From: Heligmosomoides polygyrus polygyrus
Lineage: Eukaryota > Nematoda > Chromadorea > Rhabditida > Heligmosomidae
Assembly: GCA_947396885.1 (NCBI GenBank)
Contig: OX377205.1
Coordinates: forward strand, 55,164,676 to 55,228,675
DNA length: 64,000 nt
Reading direction: 5' to 3'
The position numbers and the translations under genes are program-made. Position 1 is the stretch's first letter, and every line of letters begins with the position of its first letter. The notes below the pieces were generated by a model. It saw only the letters and a list, made by a program, of their open reading frames with translations. It was not told the DNA's origin and made no database searches. Below, piece by piece: positions 31,950 through 42,984 of this stretch.

Positions 31950-32480
31950 CATTGATCTTCGGTTCTATGCTTACCGAAAAATAGTTGATTCTGTACGGTG
32001 CAGGAAGCGAGGTGGTAAAGCTTCAAGCCAAGGGACAAGACGAGACTTCACGCTCAATGTGGAGGTTCCAGGACCTGCAGTGTTGTCGAAATAATCGTTT
32101 TTGGACGATTTCATGACGCCACTGTAGGCGTCGTGCGCATTGACGATCGTCGCCACCGCTAAGGAGCGACTCTATCACTCCTTTTCTGTGCTCCGCAGGC
32201 TGGCTGCTCCAATCAAGCCAAGGCTGAGTTTTGGATCCTGATTGATGACAAGACAGCAGAGGTACCGTCGAAGGATGTCATCGTAGTCGCTGTTGACCTT
32301 AATTGGCACGTGAGCGCGACGAAAGATGGGTACAGCTGTCATGGTGGATTCGGTTATGGGTCGCAAAGTGCAGGATCGCTGCTGTGGGCCCTCAGACGGT
32401 GGCCCCACAGCAGCGATCCTGCACTTTAAAGTCCGTTCCGAGGCTGAAGCAGATCAAGCGATGCGGTTCACCCAATATGG
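31950..32480 (+). mobile_element. RTE family 1 endonuclease fragment
   Basis: Sequence from about 31980 to 32362 parallels 15830-16250 of the intact RTE, including GGTACAGGAAGCGAGGTGGT-like sequence, CTGAGTTTTGGATCCTG and ACAGCAGAGGTACCGTCG. It jumps, through a 63-bp hairpin, to the segment matching 16480-16540 (CCGAGGCTGA, GCGATGCGGTTCACC). Numerous stops make it noncoding. Confidence 0.75.
32365..32427. repeat. Near-perfect 63-bp hairpin inside RTE fragment
   Basis: The left arm AAAGTGCAGGATCGCTGCTG and onward pairs with its inverse ending at 32427, with about 26 bp per arm and a loop of roughly 10 bases. It replaces about 230 bp of the RTE endonuclease. Confidence 0.85.
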
Positions 32481-33790
32481 ACTCGACAGTTTTTCGCTTT
32501 GCTCGTTTCACTCTAACCGTAGATCCGATGTGAAGTTCTTCCGGTGATCTTGGTGGCCTAATCTTGGCGTTGAACTTGCTGAGAATTACCATGTTTTTAA
32601 AAGATGTGGTTTTTCGTATAGAACTTTTCCAGCTCCATGTAAAAGGCTTCGACGCCTTCGCCGTCGTAGTCGTATGTTGGCACATACGCGGTGAACACAG
32701 TCAAAGCCGCATTGCTTCAGTCACAGACGTCCGGGTTGTCAGAGACTCGTACGAATCGATGTTCATGGCCAAGTGCGTGTTGACGAAGACACCAACGCCG
32801 CCTACCACCTGCTTTCGGATGTTCCGAGGAACAGTTCTTCTCCGGAGTTGTAGGTGGCGTGGAGCGTGGTGGCGTCTTCTCGTCCCGGTTAGTCCCGTGA
32901 CGTTGTATTTGATGGTACTTGTGAAGCAAAGGGCCCGTGGTGACGTGGGGTTGCCGGAAACATGTTAACGCGGCAAACCCACGGCACCACGGGGCCGGTA
33001 CTTATGAAGCACCCGTCCTAGGTTGCCGTGGGTTGCCGCGTTTCCGTTGCCGTTGCCGCGTTAACATGTTTTCCGGCTGCCCCACGGCACCACGGGCCCT
33101 CTGCTTCATAAGTACCTATTTGATCTTCCTGACTTGCATCATCAGGTCATGGACGGATGCTTTCGATATGGGCGCGAGGGCGTTGTAGGTACAGATCGTC
33201 ATTCTAGTAAATCTCAATTTGTGCAGCCTGGTTAGGCACTGAGACTGTGACAGCGTCTCCGTACTCGTCCTTGCCATCGCTGCAGAAATGGGAGCTCTTT
33301 CGGGATCAGGGGAATGAGGCCCTTTAGAGCTGCTGTGTTTGACTGGAGTACACACAGCTAACTAGTCAGGCACTGCCATGCGAGCGAGGAACTCCGAGCA
33401 GTCAGCCAGACTGCCCGTAGGGACGGGGCAGGACTTCTCGGGCGGTCTCGAATCGCATTATGACGTACTCCCAGTCTACCGAGTGCAAACGTTTGCTTGG
33501 ATCGACACCGATACAATCCGCGCAGGTGCGAACATATCCACGCACACTGTGCATGAACATCCTGCTCCCACACACAAGAAACAAGTTGGCCCGACCCAGC
33601 AAGAACAGAGAGTCCACACCTGCCTCCAACCTCCGTCTTTGGGCGATGCTCGATTGGATTTTGTTCGCGATTCATTCAGCTATTCATCACCTGGGGATGC
33701 GCCACGTAGCCCTGCGACAAGTGGACCGAGATCACTCTTAACAAGAGAGCCCAAAGGCTCTCTATCGATATCGATCGGTGGAAGAATTAA
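32478..33790 (-). mobile_element. RTE family 2, 5' fragment on minus strand
   Basis: Read on the minus strand, 33790 to 32478 matches 59166 to 58135 of the longer copy downstream, including the 5' leader (CACGCACACTGTGCATGAAC) and endonuclease pieces (TRMTICTYNA-type block near 33200, LPAYDSGEELFF area near 32840). Frameshifts are frequent and a 203-bp MITE interrupts it at 32914-33116. Confidence 0.85.
32914..33116. mobile_element. 203-bp MITE with 8-bp target duplication, copy 1
   Basis: The inverted ends are GGTACTTGTGAAGCA and GGTACTTATGAAGCA. TATTTGAT flanks it at 32906-32913 and 33117-33124. The paralogous RTE at 58550-58575 shows the empty site (GTGCTTGATCTTCCTGGC), which confirms insertion and duplication. 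An 8-bp duplication fits the hAT superfamily. The interior repeats GGTGCCGTGGG and GTTAACATGTT in inverted form. Confidence 0.92.
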
Positions 33791-34873
33791 CATTTACTTA
33801 CTTTAAATGAAAGACAACAAATGACTGCCCATGAATGCACTGAGTCACCACTTCGCGTCGACCCACAAAGAAAGGTTCCCAAATCAAGCTGAGCTTTTGC
33901 AATGCTGTTTTGACAGGATGTATTTAGGGCCGTGTGAGCGGAGTCCAGAATCACAGTTTTTGCTGAGCGCTTTTTTAAAGACCAAAAAGAGACGTGAAAA
34001 CGTGTGCGCAACACTCATCACCAGGGGTGTGCGTAAATGAAATCCACAATTTCGTAAATCGTAAATCGTAATTACGAAAAAAATCGTCGTAAATCGTGAC
34101 TCGTAAACCGTAAATCGTAAGAGGTGCCTGACTTATATTGCATCTAATTTCCTTGCATTTTTCTATTATGTTAAAGCTAACCGAAGCTAACTCTGTTTTA
34201 TTGAGACGTTTTCAGCTCGAGCTGGACACGTTCCTAATTAAGACGGAAGCCATTAATATCAACTAGCATCTTTCAAATCGAGCTGGACAAGTTTTTGGAA
34301 AACTAAAATAAACTGCTTGTTCAAAAATGCTATCTTAAAAGGTGCCTATACAGGGTGCCCAAATAAAAAGCTTACACTGTTTGGACGATCAAAAATGTTT
34401 ATCATTCTACTAGCCACTGGCTTGCATATAATACTATAACTTTGTAGGAACAACCGCAACATCTCCGAATAAACCAACAAAAACCATTCCATCCAAAACC
34501 AAAAAAAATGATCGCTGGCGAACTCGACGAAAACAGTACTTGCACAAATGATCCAAGCATCCCTACTGAGTGAGCGCATGGCACATTTCTATGGTATGAC
34601 ACACCTAAACTTCTAAGCCTTCTCACATTTTGAATTGTACAACAGCATTTTTGCAGCAGTCAGGAAGGAATTGTGTGACGGTTGAAAAAGTATTATCACA
34701 TTTTTGGACACTCATCATAGTTGAATTTTTGACTTAAAATTATAAAAGAAGATATTTGTGTGACATTCTTTAGAAGTAAAGTAGAGAAGCAAGGTACAGC
34801 TTGAATTGAAAATGATTTAACTGATTCGTACAAGGTGGATTTTAAACACATAGGGGAACCCATGATAGAGAAG

Positions 34874-35137
34874 TCGGAGGAGGATGACTATCGCGTGCTC
34901 CAGAACAGTTCTTGATCAGGATCCTACCACGGACAGTCAAGTCTTCCATACCTGCTGGGTGGTGAATTGGTACCTGATTTGTCTGGGAAGGATAAAACAC
35001 TGACCTCTACATCGGCAGCAACAGCAGTTCATTATAAGGGGCAAACCCACACCCAAATGACCTCTACGATATCCCATAGAGGTAGAAAGAATGAATGACG
35101 CATCTCAAACAGGGACTTGTTAACGTCATGCTTTGTC
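34874..35137 (+). repeat. SINE-like dispersed repeat, copy 1
   Basis: It matches 41617-41888 over about 265 bp. Shared blocks are GGTGAATTGGTACC, GTCTGGGAAGGATA and CATAGAGGTAGAA-type sequence. No A/B box pair is obvious. Confidence 0.65.
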
Positions 35138-35181
35138 CTTTATCAATTTTGAAGGCAACCTTATCAATTTTGAAGGCAACC
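35138..35181 (+). repeat. Short tandem duplication
   Basis: TTATCAATTTTGAAGGCAAC occurs twice in a row. Confidence 0.8.
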
Positions 35182-35727
35182 AACTTCTGGAATCAAAGAT
35201 CGTCGTTCGACGATACCAGGCAATTACTTCCGGCATTTACTTCGCTCGCAGGCAGGCTTGCATTTGTTAAATTTCGCAAACTTTAAAATATTGCATTACT
35301 TATTGATAACTGCTTTCATTCGCCAGTCCTGCTCTCCAATACCTTTGTAACAAACGCTATCGTATCTCTTGCCAAGTCTTTAGCATCCTGAACGGATCGC
35401 ATAGGGCGAACGCCACAGCCCCAATCAAACCTCTGGAAAAAGTGTCAAACTTTTTCACTTTATCATGGGAATGTCAGAGGTTTTGCTTAGTTTTGCTTAA
35501 GGCGCACCTCATACGTAAATGCGCCATGACGTGCATGATAATCAGATTGAAACATGATTATTTCACTTTTTCCAAGAGTTTACTAATTATTCCACAGCCT
35601 CCAATCAAGCCCAATATTCCTTGACGGCTTTGCATGAGTTCTACTCGAGTGCATTGGAAAGAGTCCCATATATGGTGAACAAGTGGTGAAAAAGTTACAA
35701 GTTGACAAGGTGGTTGCAGCCTAGATA

Positions 35728-35912
35728 TGTGGTATATGTCGCTTAGGTGAGCAGCACTGGTAGGTGAAACGCCTAAACGAATCAGACCGCACTGAATGGG
35801 CATGCCATTCAGAGAGAGCATGTACGGTTGGTACACTGATGGGCTGGCATATGATCGCTCTGTGCTCTGTTTGATTATTATTGGCTGGCGCGCTCCCATC
35901 TAGCAACGGTGT
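35728..35912 (+). repeat. 185-bp dispersed repeat, copy 1
   Basis: This block (GTGAGCAGCACTGG, then CATTCAGAGAGAGC and GGCGCGCTCCCA) matches 42985-43170. Here it lies inside the hAT-like element. There it lies just before a hAT end. Confidence 0.7.
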
Positions 35913-36419
35913 TCACCTCCGCAACATGTACCGAATATGGTTCAGCAGGTGATCATCTTCATTCCAGTGCAAGGAGAATTTTCATGTCTTTCTGTGAACT
36001 GGAACGAAGTGCCTTCAGGCCATTCGAATGTGAGATTGTGCTAGAGTGTGACCAGAAAAAGGCTAGCCCAGTTCCGTTGCCAGGAATTAACTCGAGCGGC
36101 CTATCCACAAAGCTGCGTTATTCTGTCACAGCGACACAGCAGAACATAAAAAAGTAACTAGGAAATAGCAATGAGCTATGAGGAAAGCGTTTAAAAGTGG
36201 GTACATCGTCATAACCCAAATTGTATCACGTTATGTGGATATTTGTCATCCGTGGACCGAAGATCACATTTACGAAAATTTACGATTTACGATCCAAAAT
36301 GTCGTAAATCGTAAATCGTAAAAATTTTGCCAAAAATCACCGTAAATCGTAAAATCGTAAATCGTAAATCGTAATACGCACACCCTGCTCATCACCCCCT
36401 AGGACACCCCGCGAGATGT

Positions 36420-36497
36420 GCCTCAGTGGCGAAGTCGGTAGGAGTGCCGCCTCCCAGAAGCACACGGATGGGCTATTGAGTTCGAGCTCGTGTACTG
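36420..36497 (+). repeat. tRNA-derived head in family A copy 2, left arm
   Basis: GCCTCAGTGGCGAAGTCGGT with a B-box-like GAGTTCGAGCTC about 50 bp later. Confidence 0.5.
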
Positions 36498-36662
36498 CCA
36501 TTATTTTTTCACGTATTAGTTTGTTGTTATTACGCCTTCTCATGCTCACAGGAGTCAATTTTAGACCATCAATGCTTACAACAAACCATGGCTCTCGATA
36601 TGCGCCTTCATGTGAGCTAGCTTTTCAACGATGCATATCTGCACCATATCATTTCTCTGGAA

Positions 36663-36865
36663 GGTACTTGTGAAGCAAAGGGCGCGTGGTGCCGTGGGGT
36701 TGCCAGGAAACATGTTAACGCGGCAAACCCACGGCACTATGGGGCCGGTACTTATGAAGCACCCGTCCTCGGGTGCCGTGGGTTGCCGCGTTTCCGTCGC
36801 CGTTGCCGCGTTAACATGTTCCCCGGCATCCCACGGCACCACGGGCCCTCTGCTTCATAAGTACC
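36663..36865. mobile_element. 203-bp MITE with 8-bp target duplication, copy 2
   Basis: It has the same length and ends as 32914-33116. CTCTGGAA flanks it at 36655-36662 and 36866-36873. The two copies differ by only a handful of substitutions. Confidence 0.92.
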
Positions 36866-37203
36866 CTCTGGAAATAAAGGGTCTTATTGCTATTTCTTTT
36901 GGGTCAACAGCTATGGTACAAAACTATGAAACAAGTAATACATAAGCGCGTGTCACACCAGTAGCGTCTTACAAAAGCCAGCGAGGAATGGTCTTCTCCC
37001 TGGCAAGGAATGTCCATCTCTTCTTCGTTGAACTTGTAATCCGTGGGTGTAGACAACGTCCTGGGTGAACATCTCTTAACCAACTGCCACCCACGAAAAA
37101 AGTAGCACATATGAAGTCGCAGATAGACAGCCTCGGTTTGTTGTAAGCATTGATTGTCTAAAACTGACTCCTGATCATAAGAAAACGCAGTAACAACAAA
37201 CTC

Positions 37204-37425
37204 CTACCGACTGAGCCACCGAGGCACATCTCTTGGAGTGCCATAGATGTAGACGTTTAACGCGTAATCGGCCACAACACGTTCAGATGATAACGACATT
37301 TTTAGAGTACTTATGTACCGATATGGCCCAGTTTGATAATATTCAACCGTAAGATGAGCGTAGTTGTGTGCAGTTACGGTATCGTTGGTGGTACGGTATG
37401 ATATGGTGGTGGTACGGATATGCAT
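37204..37425 (-). other. Loop open frame in family A copy 2
   Basis: It begins MHIRTTTISYR like the frame at 31031 and stays parallel for about 56 residues, then diverges where the partial arm begins. Confidence 0.3.
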
Positions 37426-37560
37426 AGCTGGAAAACTTGCACATATGAAGGCGCAAATAGAGAGCCTTGGTTTGTTGTAAGCATTGGTGGTCTAAAATTG
37501 ATTCCTGTGAGCAAGGGGTAGCGTAATAACAACAAACTAATATGTGCAAAAATTTCGGCA

Positions 37561-37636
37561 GTACACGAAGTGGAACTTAAAACCCCGCCGGCGTGCTATA
37601 TGAGGCGGCTGTGTTACCAGCTGCGCCACCGAAGCA
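37561..37636 (-). repeat. tRNA-derived head in family A copy 2, right arm
   Basis: On the minus strand it reads CTTCGGTGGCGCAGCTGGTA, close to the 30821 head, with GGGTTTTAAGTTCC downstream. Confidence 0.5.
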
Positions 37637-38099
37637 CATTTAGTTGGGCATCGTTGGGGTTGACAATAGTTGCGCACACATTTCCACCCCTGTTTTTCAG
37701 GTCTTAGAAAACCGTTCAGCAAAAATTAACTGTAATTCTGAAGCCCCTACATCCTGTAAAAATAGATCACAAAAGCTCACCTTGTATTGGGAACCGTTCC
37801 TTGTCAGATTGCCACTCACAATCGTACTTCTCGCACTTTAAGGGACGCGCGAAACTCATGGTTCTTTATCATACAGCTTCACTAGTTTTTGACGAGGTGT
37901 GCCACTAATTTGATAAGAAATTGATAAAGAATATTCGAATATTCGACATTTAATGTTCTAACTCTTCCAACGTTCGAATAAAGGAAAATTCGAATATTGG
38001 CCTCTTTCGAATATTCGAATAAACGAATAATTCGGAGATGGAACTTTTTGCGAATAGCCGAATAGTCGAAATTCGAAAAGGATAAAGGTGTACTACTAA

Positions 38100-38425
38100 C
38101 TCGCACGAACGGCCCATCAACGTACCCAGCGTAACTACACGAGCCCTACTTGCGTTACGAGGTTTTCGGATAAATTCAGTTGCCCTCATGCCGCCCTCGC
38201 ATCAGAGACCCTCAAACACTTCTCATACTCCTTGGGCTTGGGGGTCGAGCGTTCTACCCCTCGTCCCCTAGCCCGCCCACCCCCAACCCCTGGGCTTGCT
38301 CGAGAGTCCAGTGGCTGCCTTACGAGATAGTGGACGTTTGCCATGCCTCTGTTTAAATGGCGGGGGATAGAACGCCACTCCTCCGCTGGGCTTTGCGAGT
38401 GCGTGTCGATTACGTAGCATTACCC
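38100..38425 (-). mobile_element. RTE family 1 fragment (endonuclease start)
   Basis: The minus frame at 38189-38100 gives 'EFIRKPRNASRARVVTLGTL' and GRSCELV, parallel to residues near 70-95 of the intact endonuclease frame. Sequence matching the RTE resumes at 38390-38425 (GCACTCGCAAAGCCC), on the other side of an inserted MITE. Confidence 0.75.
38238..38386. mobile_element. Short MITE in the RTE fragment, copy 1
   Basis: The ends are inverted (GCGTTCTACCCCTCG against GCGTTCTATCCCCCG on the other strand). It interrupts RTE sequence at a place where the intact copy is continuous (15675-15690), and it matches 61508-61658. Confidence 0.7.
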
Positions 38426-38995
38426 CGACAAACAAACAAAGCCATCAACCATCACCATATTATGTGGCATGGGATTTCCATAGGTTGCCCTGTCACAACG
38501 GCCTCTCTCTTACACTCAGATGTCCGTGTTTGACTCAGCTCACAGAAACAGACAGTTTCCAGTGGCACCTCAGCAACAGACATCGCCATCGCTGCAAGGC
38601 CATCGACATCCTGTCACGGCCTTGCGGCCCTACACTATACACACACGCTTATGCCGGAGAGAGCCATCTCGTATTCTCAGTCACTTCGATAGTTTTGTGA
38701 ATTTCTATAGTTCCTGTAGTTCTAAAAAATCTATATTAGTTGAATGGTCTACGGTACCGCAACAATCGGTGAGTTATCAATAGTTACCTTAGATACTGCT
38801 GGGGTTTCGGGCAGGTCACATTAAACTGAGAGTTATCATTGTATCGGATGAGTATGGTATGCCGTTTCTATTGCCGACTAAACCACGTGAGCCGTGTGTT
38901 ACTTGTCGCTCCGTTGAGACCGACTCGTAGCTCACCGTCTCGTACACTAGATCTCGACGAGCCGAACCGGATAGCAACACGAGCTTGTGCACTCA
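38426..38995. other. No recognised feature
   Basis: No repeat partner or convincing open frame. Two overlapping plus frames at 38464-38783 are short and motif-free. Confidence 0.4.
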
Positions 38996-38997
38996 TA

Positions 38998-41900
38998 CAA
39001 TACCGCCGGCGTCGCTCGGTCAAAAAGACGGTTTGCGACGGAAAAATCCGTCGCAAACCGTCGCATGCTCATAACTCCTTTAATTTTGAGTTGTTTCACA
39101 AACAGTTGGTACCATTCGATTCGTCTCCTCGAGATCTATAAAACCATTTATAAAACTACCAGGCCAACGTGTTATCGCTGTAGGTGGGCAAAAAGAATAA
39201 CAGCAGCAGGCTCTTGCGATTGGAGCACCTTATTTTCCAGGACGTGCAGTGTTTTCGGAGTATCTCAAGCAAGGCGTGTGTTGTCAGTGCTCTGTCATGC
39301 CTGGAATGTTCCGAGAGTGCGCCGTGCAAAATGCATATAGGATCGAACCTATCAATCGAATGGGCGGAAGCATGCCCACTGGGTTTCTATCTCCACTTAC
39401 TGGAAAATGTAAAGCTTTCAAGAATATTTCGAAACGTTTAGAGAAATCTTTCAGAAATTTCCAGACGCCCTACTCGGGAATTGCTTCAATCTGTCCCGGC
39501 GAGACTTATGAGTGCACCTTGTGCAATGCGTGTAGAGATGAACCTATCAATGGAGTGGGTTCGACAACTGGTAGAGTGAGCGTTCGGAGAATTCTATCAT
39601 AAATCTCCAGCAGCCCTACTAAGGAATGGCTCTAATGCTGTCCAGCTAGCCTTTAGAGTACGTCAATGCATATAGATTGCACGCGCCGGCGTGTTCGGAG
39701 TGCAATAACTCTTTCGAGTTCAAATCGTTTCGGCTGCAACTCGTGGGTCTTGTAGGCAGTAAGACGTTGTAGTAGCACACTAAAGTAGAATGGTGTAGCT
39801 TGAGAAGAGGCACAGTTACAGGGTTGCGAAAATGCAGGTGAGGCTTGTGTGACGCATTTTTTTCCGATTTCGGTGGACCACTGCAGGAAGATCCGACCAG
39901 AAAACGGCCTTGAAATGCGCAGAAAAACAGATAGCTTAGGGTGCTTCACTATGACGTGCTCAGAACTCCTCAGCATCCTAAACTGTCTTAACCTCATCTG
40001 CCAGTTTAAAGCGGCGGATGATAGCTGTTAGAGTTTCTTGCGCTCTTACTCGCCCAAATGTGAGTGTTCGACAGGAGCAATGGCACCTTTCTGCTCAGCA
40101 TGAAAAGCGCTATCGAACTGTACCAATTATGACCGATTCTGGAAACATCGATTTTTAGACAGTTTCGCATCGAGGGCGAGGCCGCTCGAGGCCGCTGCAG
40201 AAGGACGATGACGTCATCGAAAACCGACGTTTTCGAAATGGGCCACGCTTGGTACCGTCCGATAGAGCTTTTCATGCTGAATTGAAATATGTTATTGGGA
40301 GAGAAAACTGTATTCTGAGGGAATAAGAGCGAGGAGAACATCGACCGTTGTTGTGCTAAATTGCACGCGCGGGCGTGTCCTGAACGCAATAACTCTGTCA
40401 TTTGTTTACCTTTCCGGTTGCAGCTTGTGAGTTTTGTAGGCAGCAAAATGTTCTAGTAGAGCTCTTAAACGCAGCGATGTAGCTTATGATTGTACAAAGT
40501 TACAGCGGTGCGAAAATGCAGGTTAGCCTTGCGTGGCACGATTTTTTCCAAATTCAGTCGACCCCTGCGGGAAGACGCAGAGAGCTAATAGCCTACAGAT
40601 GCACAGGCGAGCAGAAGGCTTAAGTTTCTTTACGATGACATGCTCGCAACTCCTTAGCTGATTAAACTGCCTTAGCACCAGCTGCCATTTTAGGGCGGCG
40701 GAGTTTTAGTGTTGAAGTTTCCTGCGCCATTATGCGTCCAGGTTTGAGTGTTCGACACAGTTTTACCGTTCTGTTCGACATGGAAAGCGCTGTCGAATGG
40801 TACCAATTTCGACCGATTTTGGAAACATCGATTTCTTGGCAATTTCCCATCGAGGACGGGGGCGCTCCAGGCCGAGCCTGCACGGACGATGTTTCTCGTC
40901 CAAAATCATCTAGGGGTTATTTGGAGCGCTGATTACGAACCCGACGTTCGTTTTTGAAAAATCCGTCGATTCGGTAGGTTTTGGATATTTTTCAGGATAA
41001 TTGGAGGTGGTCGGGTCAGGATCACCGATTTTGCTCAAACTTTGGCGCCCACGTCCTCGATGGAAAATTGTCAAAAAATCGATTTTATTGAAATTGGTCG
41101 GGAGCGACACCATTTGATAGAGCTTTTCATGGTGAACAAAATAGTGTTATTGGGAGTGTAGAAAACCCAAATGTGGGCGAGTAAGAGGGCAGAAAACTTC
41201 AATCGCATAGCCCGCCGCCTAAAATGACAGATGGTGCTAAGTCAGTTAAGGCAGCTGGGGAGTTGCGAGCATATCGTCTTAGAGCACCTTAGGTGTTCTG
41301 CTGGCCTACGCATTTGTATGCCGTTGGCCCGCCGTGTCTTCGTGCAGTGGTCGATCGAAATCGGAAGAAATTGGGTCGCACAAGCCTAACCTGCATTTTC
41401 GCAGCGCTGTAATTTAGTCTATTCATGAGATACACCGTTCTGCTTTAGAACATGTCAAGAACCTTGTACTGCCTACAAAGTCCTCGAGTTGCAGCCGAAA
41501 CGAATTGATCTTGATAGAGTTGTTGAAGCTACGAACTCGTCCGCGCGTGCATGTGCGAGCGGTCGCCCCACTGCATTGATAGGTTCTATACTATACGCAG
41601 GGCGGGCGTGGCGCACTCGGAGGAGGCGCGACTGTCGCGTGCACCCGATACCAGGTTACTGGTTCGGATTTCCCGCCCAGGCTAACCAAGCCTTCCATCC
41701 CTCTGGGGTCGGTGAATTGGTACCAGACTCGTCTGGGAAGGATAGAGCGCTGACTTGTTCATCGGCTGGCCACCGCAAGTCATTGTATGGCCAAATACGC
41801 ATTCACGTCGCCTCCACGACATCCCGTAGAGGTAGAATGCGCTGGCGCATCCCAGAAGGGATTGAGTAACGCCGTCCTTTATCCTTTATACTATACGCAT

Positions 41901-42677
41901 TTTTCACAGCGTACTTTAAAGTCTTGTTGGAACGGAATACAGCAATTCCTGAGTAGGGCGGGCGGAAATTTCTAATCGAATCTAATTTCAAACGGTCCTG
42001 TCGTATATACATTTTGCACAGCGCACTCTCTTCTCGCTTCTTAAAACCTCTTGCATAAGCTGCTGCCAGTGTGTGCAGTAAAGCACCCAAAGAGGGTAAG
42101 CGTTGCTGTTTAGCACGACATTCCGCTCACTCGATTGATAGGATCGATCCTACGTGCATTGTGTACGGCACACTCCAAAGGCTCGTCGGACTGCCCGAAG
42201 CAAATCGTAAGTAGGACGGCCGGAAATTTCATATGAAATTCTCCAAACTGTGCAAGATAGTCATGAAGGCTTTACATTTTCCGTTAAATGAAGATAGAAA
42301 CCCAGTGTGCATGCTTCCCCCCATTCGATTGATAGGTTCGATACTATATGCATTGTGCACGGCGCACTCTCGGAACAATCCAGGCATTACAGAGCACTGA
42401 CAACGCACGCCTTGCTTGAGATACTCCGAAAACACTGCACGTCCTGGAAAATAAGGTGCTCCAATCGCAAAAGCCTGCTGCAGTTATTCTTTTAGGCCAC
42501 TCACGGCGAAAACGCAGTAGCCTGGTATATGGTTTTATAGATCTCGAGGAGGCGAATCGAATGGTATCAACTGTTTGTGATACAACTCAAAATTAAAGGA
42601 GTTATGAGCATGCGACGGTTTGCGACGATTTTTCCGTCGCAAACCGTCTTTTTGACCGCGCGACGCGGGCGGTATTG
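38998..42677. mobile_element. Giant fold-back element family B, copy 2
   Basis: The ends CAATACCGCC and GGCGGTATTG are inverted and flanked by TA (38996-38997, 42678-42679), suggesting Tc1/mariner-type integration. The arms pair for over 1.5 kb, for example CTCGAGATCTATAAAACC near 39129 with GGTTTTATAGATCTCGAG near 42531. The axis is near 41035. In the left arm a segment of about 550 bp occurs twice (about 39680-40260 and 40350-40900), both matching 28550-29080 of copy 1. At each end a perfect 15-bp stem (GACGGTTTGCGACGG) forms a subterminal hairpin. Confidence 0.85.
41617..41888 (+). repeat. SINE-like dispersed repeat, copy 2
   Basis: Partner of 34874-35137. It interrupts the right arm of the family B element. 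Confidence 0.65.
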
Positions 42678-42678
42678 T

Positions 42679-42970
42679 ATATCCAGGTATATCCAGATCC
42701 TACGTACATACATACGTATATAGACTTATATTTTCGTTTATACACATGTGTATACCTTCATATATACCCATATATATATGTACATGAATGTGTAAATTTA
42801 TATGCATTTGAATATATACACATGTATATGTGTGCATATCATGTATATGCATACGTGTACAATGCATACACATGTGCATGCATGTGAATATATGCATGTA
42901 TACACATGTATATACATAAATGTGTGTAGATATATGTATATGTATACACCTATGTATGTAGATATAGAAG
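42679..42970. repeat. AT-rich dispersed repeat, copy 2
   Basis: Its first 155 bp match 4526-4681. Beyond that the alternating TATACACATG-type sequence continues to about 42970. It abuts the right end of the family B element. Confidence 0.75.
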
Positions 42971-42984
42971 AATACAGAAAATAT

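Larger units (their letters stand above)
34022..36387. mobile_element. hAT-like DNA transposon, noncoding, 8-bp duplication
   Basis: The ends are CAGGGGTGTGCG and, inverted, CAGGGTGTGCG, each followed inward by iterated CGTAAATCGTAAATCG-type motifs. CTCATCAC flanks it at 34014-34021 and 36388-36395. CAGGG-type ends and an 8-bp duplication define hAT. The 2366-bp interior shows no transposase frame and carries two other dispersed repeats (34874-35137 and 35728-35912). It would depend on another hAT for movement. Confidence 0.92.
33868..37805. mobile_element. Fold-back family A, copy 2, carrying nested insertions
   Basis: The left arm occupies 33868-34021 and resumes at 36388-36654. The right arm is at about 37430-37805 in reverse. 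Loop sequence (inverse of 31030-31330) appears at 36880-37130 and 37240-37430, with an extra partial arm at 37107-37235, so this copy is partly duplicated internally. A hAT-like element and a MITE are inserted in it. Confidence 0.8.

Noticed and set aside
34402..35899. hAT transposase in the 34022-36387 element
   Set aside because: The minus-strand frames are under 115 codons and lack any hAT dimerisation or catalytic motif I can recognise.
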